Assembly (NCBI RefSeq): GCF_023101685.1
Contig: NZ_CP082164.1
Span: forward strand, 6,634,001 to 6,698,000
DNA length: 64,000 nucleotides
Reading direction: 5' to 3'
Source of the DNA: Bradyrhizobium sp. 186
GTDB taxonomy: Bacteria; Pseudomonadota; Alphaproteobacteria; Rhizobiales; Xanthobacteraceae
Under the pieces are notes generated by a model. It was not told the DNA's origin and did no database searches. It saw only the letters and a list, made by a program, of their open reading frames with translations. This document shows, in pieces, positions 44,789-53,507 of this stretch. The translations under genes and the position numbers were made by a program. Numbering within the stretch: the stretch's first letter is position 1; each line of letters opens with the position of its first letter.

Positions 44789-45043
44789 GATCGTTCTCCC
44801 TGCCGGGCTGCAAGAGCCGGCGAGTACCGATAAGCTAGCGAGGAATTGCGACGGTTTGGGGGATCACCGGTCCCGCGGGGCCTGAACGGGCCGATCGGGC
44901 TCAAATCGACCCGGTTTTGTCCTGAATCGGGATGGATAGTCGCCCGTTTGCTTTGAAGGGCGGTCATCCTCGACAATACAGGCCCAGGTCGTATAGACGA
45001 GCCCGGCGGAACTTTCTCGAGCCAGCGACCCTGCCTGGAAGCC

Positions 45044-45823
45044 ATGACCAAGTCCTCGCGATACGACCGGATCGCCTTCGTCGCCAGCCCGAGCAGCGAG
45101 GCGCAGACCGCCTTCGGCCAGCTTACCAAGCGCTACGGCAATTGCGATCCGGAGGAGTCCGACGTCGTGGTGGCGCTCGGCGGCGACGGGCTGATGCTCC
45201 AGACGCTGCATCGGCACATGCACACGAGCAAGCCGATCTACGGCATGCACCGCGGCACGGTGGGCTTTCTCATGAACGAGTACGCCACGCACGATTTGCG
45301 CGAGCGGCTCGAGGCAGCGCAGGAGTCGGAGATCAATCCGCTGCTGATGCGCGCGACCGATGCCAACGACCGCGTCCACCTGCACCACGCCATCAACGAA
45401 GTCGCTTTGTTCCGGCAGACCTACCAGGCCGCGCGCCTGCGGATCCTGATCGACGAGCGCGAGCGGATGCCCGAGCTGATTGCCGACGGCATCATGGTGG
45501 CGACCCCGGCGGGTTCGACTGCCTACAATTTGTCCGCGCAGGGGCCGATCCTACCGATCAACGCCGCGCTGCTGGCGCTGACGCCGATCAGCGCCTTCCG
45601 CCCCCGCCGCTGGCGCGGCGCTCTCCTGCCCATCACGGCCTATGTCGTGATCGAGGTGCTGGAGGGTGACAAGCGCCCCGTGGCGGCGGTCGCCGACCAC
45701 GACGAGGTACGCGACGTCCGCCGTGTCGAGGTCCTGTCCGACAAGACCATCTCGATGCGCATGCTGTTCGATCCCGGCCACAGCCTGGAAGAGCGCATTC
45801 TGCGCGAGCAGTTCGGCTCCTGA
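45044..45823 (+). CDS. nadK: NAD kinase
   Basis: 259 residues. GGDG at 46-49, the NEVAL motif near 116, and [16 protein letters not shown] near 151 are the diagnostic NAD/ATP-binding elements. Phosphorylates NAD to NADP in the cytosol. It is shorter than E. coli NadK, as is usual in Rhizobiales. The 255-bp gap upstream should hold its promoter. Confidence 0.95.
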   Translation: MTKSSRYDRIAFVASPSSEAQTAFGQLTKRYGNCDPEESDVVVALGGDGLMLQTLHRHMHTSKPIYGMHRGTVGFLMNEYATHDLRERLEAAQESEINPLLMRATDANDRVHLHHAINEVALFRQTYQAARLRILIDERERMPELIADGIMVATPAGSTAYNLSAQGPILPINAALLALTPISAFRPRRWRGALLPITAYVVIEVLEGDKRPVAAVADHDEVRDVRRVEVLSDKTISMRMLFDPGHSLEERILREQFGS

Positions 45824-45920
45824 GGTATCTTCCGGCGCATGCCGGTCCCTGGTCGCAACGCTTCGTTAACCCTCGGCGCGATATGGTTAATGAAAGTTGA
45901 CCGCTTCGGCCCCGGGCGCC

Positions 45921-46466
45921 ATGTTCCGCATCGATTTCAACAAGCTGCGCTTCCTCGTCTGTGACGACAATCCGCACATGCGCCGCATCCTGCGGACGCT
46001 GTTGCATTCCTTTGGCGCCCGCGAAGTCTACGAGGCTGAGGACGGTGCGACCGCGCTGGAAATGTACAGCCACTATGTCCCCGACATCGTCATCACCGAC
46101 TGGGCCATGCCCATCTTCGACGGGCTCGAGCTCGCGCAGATGATCCGGCAGCCGGAATCCAAGGGTAATCCCTACGCGCCGATCATCATGCTAACCGGCC
46201 ATTCCGAGAAACGCCGCGTCACGGTCGCGCGCGATGCCGGCGTCACCGAATTTCTGGCCAAGCCGATCTCGGCCAAGGGACTCTACCAGCGCATCCTCAA
46301 CGTGGTCGCCAGTCCCCGCCCCTTCATCAAGACCAAGACCTATTTCGGACCGGACCGGCGCCGCAACACCAGCTCCGCCTATATGGGCCCCGAGCGCCGC
46401 GTCGGCGAAAAGCACGAGGTGCTCCAGCAACCCTCGCTGCTCGACAAGGCCCGCTCCACCATCTAG
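45921..46466 (+). CDS. Single-domain response regulator with C-terminal extension
   Basis: 181 residues from ATG 45921; the frame is open to a TTG eight codons upstream. The receiver has the acidic pair DD (15-16), phospho-acceptor Asp60 in IVITDWAMP, Thr in MLTGH and Lys in FLAKPIS. After it a roughly 50-residue tail carries two G-P-(D/E)-R-R motifs (GPDRRRN, GPERRVG). No output domain. An HPt gene follows 31 bp later, so the two probably exchange phosphate. Confidence 0.88.
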   Translation: MFRIDFNKLRFLVCDDNPHMRRILRTLLHSFGAREVYEAEDGATALEMYSHYVPDIVITDWAMPIFDGLELAQMIRQPESKGNPYAPIIMLTGHSEKRRVTVARDAGVTEFLAKPISAKGLYQRILNVVASPRPFIKTKTYFGPDRRRNTSSAYMGPERRVGEKHEVLQQPSLLDKARSTI

Positions 46467-46497
46467 CGCAACTTCTCACACGGTCGGGGCAGACATC

Positions 46498-47076
46498 ATG
46501 GCGAAGAACAGCGCAAGGGACATCGAGGTCAAGGCCTTCGCCACGCATCAATTGATCACGCAGCCCAATCCGCTGCGCACGGTGCTGCGCCGGGTCGAGG
46601 AAAAGGACATGGACGATCCGGTCGGCCGCGCCGAGCAGGCGCTGGCCGGTCTTTCCGGCGAATTCAAGGACTGGATGGCGACCGAGGTCAACCGGCTGTC
46701 GGCCGCCTACGTCGCCATACGCAACGACGGCTTCACCAAGGACAGGCGCGACGAGCTGTTCCGCGCCGCGCACGACATCAAGGGCGACGCTGCGACGTTC
46801 GGCTTTCCGTCGGCGGCGGGAATCGCCGAGAGCCTGTGCCGCGTCATCGAGCACGCCCCTGATCTCGAGAAGGTGCCGGCCGAGCTGTTCACGCACCACA
46901 TCAACGCCATCCTGGCCATCGCCCACGAGAACACCAGGCTCGACAGCATCAGCGTCTCCGCCGAACTCAGCCGCCGCCTGCGCAACGTCGCCGACGAATA
47001 TCTCGCCCACGTCAATCGCGACCGCCCCGAGCATCTCGAGGCGATCCTGGCACCGAGCATCGTGCCGGCGGAGTAG
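46498..47076 (+). CDS. HPt (histidine phosphotransfer) domain protein
   Basis: 192 residues from ATG 46498. The HPt motif AAHDIKGDAATFG has the phospho-accepting His92, in a helical bundle of residues about 60-165. The N-terminal 55 residues are unlike known domains. With the receiver gene upstream it forms a two-protein phosphorelay module that lacks a kinase nearby; the kinase must be elsewhere. Confidence 0.87.
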   Translation: MAKNSARDIEVKAFATHQLITQPNPLRTVLRRVEEKDMDDPVGRAEQALAGLSGEFKDWMATEVNRLSAAYVAIRNDGFTKDRRDELFRAAHDIKGDAATFGFPSAAGIAESLCRVIEHAPDLEKVPAELFTHHINAILAIAHENTRLDSISVSAELSRRLRNVADEYLAHVNRDRPEHLEAILAPSIVPAE

Positions 47077-47105
47077 TTTTCCTTCGTCATTGCGAGCGTA
47101 GAAAT

Positions 47106-47196
47106 CGTAGGGTGGGCAAAGCGAAGCGTGCCCACCGATCCTGATTGCGCGGACAGACGGTGGGCATGGCGCCAAGGCGCCTTTGCCCACCCTACG
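47106..47196. repeat. Palindromic intergenic repeat, 16-bp perfect arms
   Basis: CGTAGGGTGGGCAAAG (47106-47121) is the exact reverse complement of CTTTGCCCACCCTACG (47181-47196). An inner GTGGGCA/TGCCCAC stem lies in the left half. It sits between two convergent genes and could terminate both. Its look matches a repeat class common between genes in Bradyrhizobium. Confidence 0.85.
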
Positions 47197-47204
47197 GCAT
47201 CTCA

Positions 47205-48380
47205 CTACGCCGCGATCAGATCGTCATAGACCGGTGCGATCGCCTCGTCCGCGACCAGCTCGTCGCAGAACAGCCTCGCCTCTTCGCGTGCGGACTCGGT
47301 GGCAAAGCGGCGCAGCAGGATCATCAACGGTTCGGTGGCGCCGCCGTCGGTCTCGCAATGGGTGAGCACGCGCTCGACCATGCGCCGGCGCAGCCGCGCC
47401 GCGCCGTCCTCGGTATCGACGAAACCGTGCTCGTGGCAAGCATCGAGCGCCATCTGGAATGCCGCGAAGGTTGCCTCGGGTAGCCCGGCGCGGCGGAGCA
47501 GCGCGTGCAGGCTGGCGCCGCCGCGGTCATGCAGCAGCGCGGTCACGCGCGGCAGCGGCAGATCGGCCAATTCGGCCAGCGCCGCGTCGAACAGGTCGAG
47601 GTTGCTCGAGAGCAGCGCGCGCAGGATCAGACCCGCGGTGAGTTGGCCCGTGACGCGCAGGTGCCGCACCAATCCCTGCATCTCCTCGCCGCGCGAACGT
47701 GCCGCGATGTTCATGGTGGAGCGGTCGCGCGCCTCGGTCGTCATGCGGTCTGCGCGTTCGGCGCTCAGCCAGTTTCGCGCCACGACGAATTGCGCCAGGG
47801 TCTCGGAGAGTTTGGCCACCAGCGCGGCACGGGTCGCTGCCGGCAGATCTTCCAGCACCAGCATCGCTTCGCGGATCGCAGCAAGATGGCCGTGACGCTC
47901 GACGATGCGGTCCCAGGAGAACGGCGCGAGCTCGGCGTAAGGATTTTCGATCAGCTCCAGCGCGGCTGCGGCGCAACCGACCTCGGCGATCGCGGCGCAG
48001 ACCGAGGCCGGCAGCGCGATACGGCGGGCGACGGCGCATTGCACCTCGCTGTTACCGGTGGCAACGATGTCGACGAGATCGGCATCGATCAGGAGCGGAG
48101 AATGTTCGAGCACGGGCAGCGCCACGGTCGGCTGGTCCGCCGACAGCGCCCGCACAATGGCGGCCGGCGCATCGGTGCTGCGCGCAAAGGCCTCGGCCAT
48201 CGCCTGCCGCACCAGCGGCGATGCATCGTCGAGCAGCATCAGCAGTGCGCCTTCGGCGGCGACGCGGTCGTCATGGGAAAGGTCTGAGATCAGCCAGGCC
48301 CGGGCCAATGCCCGCGTTGCCTCGGCCCGCTCGCCGGCGGGCGCCGTCCTGATCCAATTGATGAACTGCCGAACGATCAT
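47205..48380 (-). CDS. DUF2336 domain-containing protein
   Basis: 391 residues, almost all helical with HEAT-like repeats (VRQAMAEAFARS, QCAVARRIALP, VAKLSETLAQFVV), characteristic of DUF2336 proteins in alphaproteobacteria. No membrane or signal segment. It is convergent with the HPt gene. Function unknown; the family is often near signalling or motility genes. Confidence 0.85.
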   Translation of the reverse strand: MIVRQFINWIRTAPAGERAEATRALARAWLISDLSHDDRVAAEGALLMLLDDASPLVRQAMAEAFARSTDAPAAIVRALSADQPTVALPVLEHSPLLIDADLVDIVATGNSEVQCAVARRIALPASVCAAIAEVGCAAAALELIENPYAELAPFSWDRIVERHGHLAAIREAMLVLEDLPAATRAALVAKLSETLAQFVVARNWLSAERADRMTTEARDRSTMNIAARSRGEEMQGLVRHLRVTGQLTAGLILRALLSSNLDLFDAALAELADLPLPRVTALLHDRGGASLHALLRRAGLPEATFAAFQMALDACHEHGFVDTEDGAARLRRRMVERVLTHCETDGGATEPLMILLRRFATESAREEARLFCDELVADEAIAPVYDDLIAA

Positions 48381-48581
48381 GGTCCTTCCGGCCTACGCAA
48401 CCCGACGAAGCGGTGACGGCTTGTCACCTGCAACACAAAATAAACTACGACGCTTAACAAAGCGTTCACCATAACTGGCTGGTTTTATTGACGTTTTGTT
48501 AAGGGGCGGAAGTTGTTTCCGCCTTCATGTCCCGAACGCCGTGCAGCGCGCGAGCGCTGCGTCCGGGGCAAGAGATCAGCG

Positions 48582-49619
48582 TTAGCTGCTGAACGTGCCG
48601 CTGCGATCGCTGAAGAGATCGAGCGGCTGCGGCGGACGCACCTCTGGCGTTGCTGACGCGACCGAGATCGCTGTTGCGCCCGAGGTGAGCGAGGCATTGT
48701 TGCCCCACAATTTCTGCACGGTCGTCGAGACCGGCTGCGTGGCATCGCCAGGCTGATAGATCGAGCGAAACACCGGCGTGCTCGGCGCATTATCCGCGAC
48801 CGTCGTCGACGATGTGGCGCTGATAGGCGTCACCGAGCGCGTATCCGGAAAGGTCTGGAGATAGGCGGCGTTGTTGATCACCGGCGCCGTCGCCTGCACA
48901 CCGTTTGCGCTTACGACCTGTGTGGTTGACGGCGTGTCGCCGTACATTGCCATTGCGCTGCGGGTCGATTTCGCATTCGCGGCGCTGGCGTAGCGCGCGT
49001 CCAACACCGAATAGACCTCGGAGACGCTGCGTGCGCGGCCGTCCTTGGCGTAGAAGATCGAGCGGTTGGCGGAAGCGGCATTGGGAAACAACCGCGCGCC
49101 GACGGCCTGCGGATTGTCCTCGGCATTGGCGATCAGCTTGGCCGCACCGCCGACACCCATGAAATGCGCCATATAGAGCTCGCTGTCGGACGGCCTGCGG
49201 CCGAGCAGCCCGGTGAGCTTGAAACTGTTCGACTGCGTCAGCGCCGCCGCCATGCTGGATGCAGCCTCTGGATCGTCGCGCAGTTTCATGATCGACCGCT
49301 TCACCACGGGATCATCGACGGAGTAGCTGCCGGACGAGCTTTTGCTGATAGCGTCGGCGTAGCTGCCATAGCCGAGCTGGGCGCCCGCCTCCTTCACCGT
49401 GCCGAGCCAGGTCTGATCGATGAACTGGTAGAGCCCGTGCGCGGACGATGTGGTGGCACCTGCGGTCGGATTGAAATCCGATTCCATCTTGGCGGTGGTC
49501 AGCATGTATTCGAAGCTGACGCCGGTCAGGCTGGAGGCCTGCTTGATCGCGCCGGCAACACGCGCCCGCGACGGATCGGTACCGGCCGTCTGCGTGGCAC
49601 TGGAATTGTCGACCGACAT
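48582..49619 (-). CDS. Lytic transglycosylase SLT-fold protein
   Basis: 345 residues from ATG 49619. An SLT-type domain occupies residues about 18-180: catalytic Glu46 in AKMESDFNP, then SSAHGLYQFIDQTW and LYMAHFMGVGGAAKLI. The C-terminal half is Ser/Thr/Ala-rich and probably unfolded. No classical signal peptide is visible, as for some flagellum- or secretion-linked transglycosylases. It would cleave peptidoglycan glycan strands. Confidence 0.87.
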   Translation of the reverse strand: MSVDNSSATQTAGTDPSRARVAGAIKQASSLTGVSFEYMLTTAKMESDFNPTAGATTSSAHGLYQFIDQTWLGTVKEAGAQLGYGSYADAISKSSSGSYSVDDPVVKRSIMKLRDDPEAASSMAAALTQSNSFKLTGLLGRRPSDSELYMAHFMGVGGAAKLIANAEDNPQAVGARLFPNAASANRSIFYAKDGRARSVSEVYSVLDARYASAANAKSTRSAMAMYGDTPSTTQVVSANGVQATAPVINNAAYLQTFPDTRSVTPISATSSTTVADNAPSTPVFRSIYQPGDATQPVSTTVQKLWGNNASLTSGATAISVASATPEVRPPQPLDLFSDRSGTFSS

Positions 49620-49727
49620 GATGGAGTGCCCGCCCCGCGCGGCGTTGAGCGGCGCCGGCAATTCGGACGCCCTGTCGTCTCACCGTGGGACAGGTATGGT
49701 TAATGCGGGGTTAAAATGCGGGTTTCT

Positions 49728-49829
49728 GTCATTCCGGGGCATCGCACAGCGATGAGCCCGGAATCCATTCAGCCGCACGTGATGCCTTGCGATCGATTCC
49801 GGCTCGCGCTACGCGCGCCCCGGAATGAC
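49728..49829. repeat. Palindromic intergenic repeat with CATTCCGGGG arms
   Basis: GTCATTCCGGGGC (49728-49740) is matched by GCCCCGGAATGAC (49817-49829), with internal partial copies (GAGCCCGGAATCC). It lies between the transglycosylase start and the hisI stop. Same look as repeats frequent in Bradyrhizobium intergenic DNA. Confidence 0.8.
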
Positions 49830-49836
49830 GGAAGAA

Positions 49837-50259
49837 CTACTTCTTGTAGACCGCGCTCGGATCGAACAGCCTGTCCGCATCGACCAAGACGAGCTTCGCA
49901 GCCCCGTCCTCGGCCTCGACCTTGCGATAGAAGCAGGACCGGCGGCCGGTGTGGCAGGCCGCGCCAATCTGCTCGACGCGAAGCCAGACCGCGTCCTGGT
50001 CGCAATCGGTGCGCATTTCGACCACACGCTGGGTCTGACCCGAGGTCTCACCTTTTCGCCATAAGGCATTGCGCGAACGGCTGAAGTACCAGGCTTCGCC
50101 GGTCGCAATGGTCTTGCGCAGCGCCTCGTCGTTCATGTGGGCGACCATCAGCACGTCGCCGCTGGCGACGTCCGTCGCCACGCAGGTCACGAGCCCGGCC
50201 GCGTCAAACCCGGGCTGAAAGCTCAGCCCTTCCTCGATGTCGTGCGAATGAGTGGACAC
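49837..50259 (-). CDS. hisI: Phosphoribosyl-AMP cyclohydrolase
   Basis: 140 residues, the monofunctional HisI size. Motifs: [42 protein letters not shown] with the first metal Cys, and [13 protein letters not shown] with the others. It opens the adenine ring in step 3 of histidine synthesis. It lies 32 bp downstream of folE on the same strand. Confidence 0.95.
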   Translation of the reverse strand: MSTHSHDIEEGLSFQPGFDAAGLVTCVATDVASGDVLMVAHMNDEALRKTIATGEAWYFSRSRNALWRKGETSGQTQRVVEMRTDCDQDAVWLRVEQIGAACHTGRRSCFYRKVEAEDGAAKLVLVDADRLFDPSAVYKK

Positions 50260-50291
50260 CGCGTCCTCGCTATTCGTTGGCGAGGTCAGCG

Positions 50292-50978
50292 CTACGTGCC
50301 TCGCACCAGGGTCAGGAAACGGGCCTGCTCCGCCGGATTGTCGCGGAACATGCCGGTGAAACGGCTGGTGAACGTGGAAGCGCCATGCTTGGCGACGCCG
50401 CGCACCGACATACAGGTATGCTCGGCCTCGATCAGCACGGCAACGCCGCGGGGCTTAAGGACCTCGTCGATCGCCGCCGCGATCTGCGCCGTCAGGTGCT
50501 CCTGGGTCTGGAGCCGGCGGGCGAAGATGTCGGTCAGGCGCGCAAGCTTTGACAGGCCGACGACGCGCTCCACCGGCGTATAGGCGATGTGCGCCTTGCC
50601 GTAGAACGGCATCATGTGATGCTCGCACTGCGAGGTGAACTCGATGTCGCGCACCAGCACGAAATCGTCATAGCCGGCGGTCTCGCCAAACGTGCGGTCG
50701 AGCACCTCGGCCGGGCACTGATGATAGCCCTGATAGAGCTCGTCGAAGGCCTCGACCACGCGGCGCGGCGTGTCCAAAAGGCCCTCGCGCTCGGTGTTCT
50801 CGCCGATATAGGCCAGCAGCGTCTTGACCGCGCGCTCGGCCTCGGCGCGCGCAGGGCGCGGCTGGTCGGCGCGGACGGCAGCCGCGAGGAATTCGGCAGG
50901 ATCGAGCTCAGCGGCGCGGCCCTCGGGCTGCTTGTCAGAGGGCTTGTTGGGGCGGATGGATTTAATCGTAGCGTCCAT
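50292..50978 (-). CDS. folE: GTP cyclohydrolase I
   Basis: 228 residues: a variable N-terminus then the catalytic domain, with zinc ligands in [10 protein letters not shown] and [11 protein letters not shown] and the [15 protein letters not shown] helix. Makes dihydroneopterin triphosphate for folate. Probably co-transcribed with hisI; both are GTP/ATP-ring-opening hydrolases. Confidence 0.95.
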   Translation of the reverse strand: MDATIKSIRPNKPSDKQPEGRAAELDPAEFLAAAVRADQPRPARAEAERAVKTLLAYIGENTEREGLLDTPRRVVEAFDELYQGYHQCPAEVLDRTFGETAGYDDFVLVRDIEFTSQCEHHMMPFYGKAHIAYTPVERVVGLSKLARLTDIFARRLQTQEHLTAQIAAAIDEVLKPRGVAVLIEAEHTCMSVRGVAKHGASTFTSRFTGMFRDNPAEQARFLTLVRGT

Positions 50979-51218
50979 ATCGACTCCGTTCGACGGCCTT
51001 GCGGCCGGAGTGTCACCGGCAGACGGAGCGGCAAGCCGCCGGACGCCTGAAGAGAACTGTTATGGCGAAAAAGGTCCTCGGCTCTAACGCCGGCCCCGTG
51101 GTTTTGGATCGGTGCCGCCGGACCGCCGGACTGTTTTTCCGCCAGTTCCGACCTTATATAGGACCGTGGACGGCGCCCGCCAAGGCCGTTCCCGCCCGGA
51201 AGTGCTGGACTCCATCAC

Positions 51219-51674
51219 ATGCTGAACGACATCTATAACAAGCGGATCATCGAGCTGGCCGGGAATATTCCGCGGCTCGGGCGGCTTGCGGACCCCGACG
51301 CGACCGCCACTGCCCACTCAAAACTGTGCGGCTCGACCGTGAAGGTCGACCTCAAGATGGACGGCGGCACCGTCACGGACTTCGCCCATGACGTGAAGGC
51401 CTGCGCACTTGGACAAGCCTCTTCATCCATCATGGCAAGTCACGTCGTCGGCTCGACTGCGAGCGAACTCCGTGAGTTGCGCGAAACCGTTCGCAAGATG
51501 CTGAAGGAGAACGGCGCTCCTCCTGAAGGCAAATGGGAAGAGATCAAGTTCCTCGAGCCGGTCCGCGACTACAAGGCGCGCCACGCCTCAACGCTCCTGA
51601 CCTTCGATGCCGTGGTCGATGCCATCGGCCAGATCGAGGCCAAGGCCAAGCAGCCGGCTGCGGCGCAGGGCTAA
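51219..51674 (+). CDS. IscU/NifU-N-like iron-sulfur scaffold family protein
   Basis: 151 residues. Cys37 (SKLCGSTV) and Cys62 (VKACALGQAS) match two of the three cluster-ligand Cys of IscU/SufU; where the third would be the sequence is KARHASTLL, so only His remains. This form is seen in a family of alphaproteobacterial scaffold-like proteins. Fe-S binding is therefore plausible but not assured. Divergent from folE. No isc or suf genes adjoin. Confidence 0.82.
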   Translation: MLNDIYNKRIIELAGNIPRLGRLADPDATATAHSKLCGSTVKVDLKMDGGTVTDFAHDVKACALGQASSSIMASHVVGSTASELRELRETVRKMLKENGAPPEGKWEEIKFLEPVRDYKARHASTLLTFDAVVDAIGQIEAKAKQPAAAQG

Positions 51675-51729
51675 ACCATTGCCCGTGCTTCCGAGGGCGT
51701 CGCGAAGCGGCAATCAGATATCTTAAGGC

Positions 51730-52623
51730 TTACTTCTGCGATGCCGCGGCCGGCGCTGCCACGCCACCGGTCAGTGCTTCCGCCGTCTTGGTCGACCTGG
51801 CAGGCTGCTCCGGTTCCGTGCCGAACCGGTCCTGCCTCTTCGGGGTCAGATCAGCCATCGCCGGCGCCGAGACATCCACATGCGGCAGCACGTCGGCTAA
51901 CAGGTCGGTCGTCACCAGATTGGTGAGCTTCAGCTCGCCGGCGTCCAGCTCGTGCAGATCTTCCCACGGCGGCACATTCAGCGCGAGCGACAGCAAATCG
52001 CCGGCACCGCCCATGTCGAAGGTATATTTGGCAAGCCGACCGATGTCGCGCTCCACGATCATCAGGTCCTGCGCGCTGTAGGTTGCAGCCCTCGCATCGT
52101 CGGCACGGTCGCCCATCCAGATCTGATGGACCCGGACATGCGCCGTCTCCGGCACGTAGCGCTTCTTGCCGGCTAGCAGCAGGAACACGCACATGGATTC
52201 ACAATAGGCCTCTGGCGCGACCGCCGGACGGACGCCCTGCCCGCCGCGGTTCTGCACGCTCATGCCGACCGTGGTCAAAAGGCCGAGATTACGAAAGCGC
52301 CGGCCGAGCGTGATCGCGTCGTTGACGGACCCGCCGCTGGAGTCGAGCACGACGGTAGCGCCGCCGAGCTGGCGCCCGCGGGCAAACTCCTCAAAATCCT
52401 TTGGTGAGTCAGCGGTGATGATGCCGACCGCGCTGACCCAGCCGCGGCAGTTCGGATCGCAGGCGACCCAGTTGAACTTCATCGGCAGCTTGCGCTCTTC
52501 GAGCGCTCCGCCGGCTTGCGCTGTAGAGCTGACAGTGGCGATCGCGCTCGTCAGCGCGACGCAACAAGCCGCGGTTCCCACCAGCAACCAACCGCGAAAA
52601 TCAAGCGACTTCAGGAGTCTCAA
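51730..52623 (-). CDS. Exported ClpP/crotonase-fold protein (COG3904-like)
   Basis: 297 residues if started at TTG 52623, which has GGAAGGAA upstream and leads into a membrane/signal segment (GWLLVGTAACCVALTSAIA). The frame runs to 52764 but that part looks non-coding. The domain shows VVLDSSGGSVNDAITLGRRF, then CESMCVFLLLAGKKR (Ser of the serine-protease-like elbow) and VRVHQIW. The family resembles ClpP and signal peptide peptidase A in fold and is probably periplasmic; substrates are unknown. The C-terminal 60 residues are a disordered tail. Confidence 0.75.
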   Translation of the reverse strand: MRLLKSLDFRGWLLVGTAACCVALTSAIATVSSTAQAGGALEERKLPMKFNWVACDPNCRGWVSAVGIITADSPKDFEEFARGRQLGGATVVLDSSGGSVNDAITLGRRFRNLGLLTTVGMSVQNRGGQGVRPAVAPEAYCESMCVFLLLAGKKRYVPETAHVRVHQIWMGDRADDARAATYSAQDLMIVERDIGRLAKYTFDMGGAGDLLSLALNVPPWEDLHELDAGELKLTNLVTTDLLADVLPHVDVSAPAMADLTPKRQDRFGTEPEQPARSTKTAEALTGGVAAPAAASQK

Positions 52624-52865
52624 ACTGGTTCCTTCCCCAAGCCCATTGGCGCGAATTATCCCCGCTTCGCGCTCGATGAGTCCATCATACAGACGTATGT
52701 TTCCACGAGAGTCACAAAAATGGTATCCGGGGGAATACAGATCGTCCATATGGACTTGCTGCACTGCTCCCTAAAAACATGCAAAATATGGCGCCCAAAC
52801 AACAGTTTGCTGTTCCCTGCGCCGGAACCGCGCAACACCTCGCCCACGATCGCAGCAAAGCGCCC

Positions 52866-53204
52866 ATGAAGTATTCAGCCTGCGAGCATTATTCCAATCC
52901 CGTCGAGGGTGCGCGCCGGCTCCCGCGCAGATTCGGCCGCGCGCTGATCTGGCTGTACCGGCACACGCTGTCGCCGCTGGTCGGTTACAATTGCCGTCAC
53001 CTGCCGACCTGCTCCGTCTACAGCGACGAGGCGATTGAACGGTTCGGACTCTGGGCCGGCGGCTGGATGACGCTCGCGCGCCTGTTGCGCTGCAATCCCT
53101 TCGGCACCTCGGGCATCGACAACGTGCCTCTCACCACTCCGCGAGGCGCGCGCTGGTATCTGCCCTGGCGCTACGGCCGCTGGCGCGGCGTGAATGCTTC
53201 CTAA
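52866..53204 (+). CDS. yidD: Membrane protein insertion efficiency factor YidD
   Basis: 112 residues from ATG 52866. Contains the amphipathic helix LIWLYRHTLSPL and the Cys-rich core NCRHLPTCSVYSDEAIERFG followed by RLLRCNPFG. Associates with the membrane and helps YidC insertion. It is not next to rnpA/yidC here, which is normal in Rhizobiales. The open frame upstream lacks similarity. Confidence 0.92.
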   Translation: MKYSACEHYSNPVEGARRLPRRFGRALIWLYRHTLSPLVGYNCRHLPTCSVYSDEAIERFGLWAGGWMTLARLLRCNPFGTSGIDNVPLTTPRGARWYLPWRYGRWRGVNAS

Positions 53205-53286
53205 CCTCGCTACCTCGCTGCATGGCTAGAGGGAACCGCAACTTCCCGCTCGCGTTGATGTGATGCTCCCGCGGGAGGAAACAACA

Positions 53287-53499
53287 ATGCGCTGGAAAAT
53301 CAGCCCACATTTTCACTTCAGGCTGGGTCCAAATCCCAAGATCAGTCCGAGGGGTCACGATCCCAGAACCATCGACATGCTCGCCATCATAGCGCTACTC
53401 GCGCTCGTGCTCGGCTCCGGCTGGTATCTGGCGACGAGCTTCACCACGCCGCCCGGCACGACGGCGTTCATCGTGCCCAGCCAGAGCGTGCACTGGTAG
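53287..53499 (+). CDS. Small membrane protein
   Basis: 70 residues from ATG 53287, which follows GGGAGGAAAC. A basic N-terminus (RWKISPHFHFRLGPNPKISP) then one transmembrane helix (MLAIIALLALVLGSGWYLA) and a short tail ending SVHW. No family recognised. Stop 8 bp from the convergent reductase gene. Confidence 0.75.
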   Translation: MRWKISPHFHFRLGPNPKISPRGHDPRTIDMLAIIALLALVLGSGWYLATSFTTPPGTTAFIVPSQSVHW

Positions 53500-53507
53500 A
53501 CTGGACT

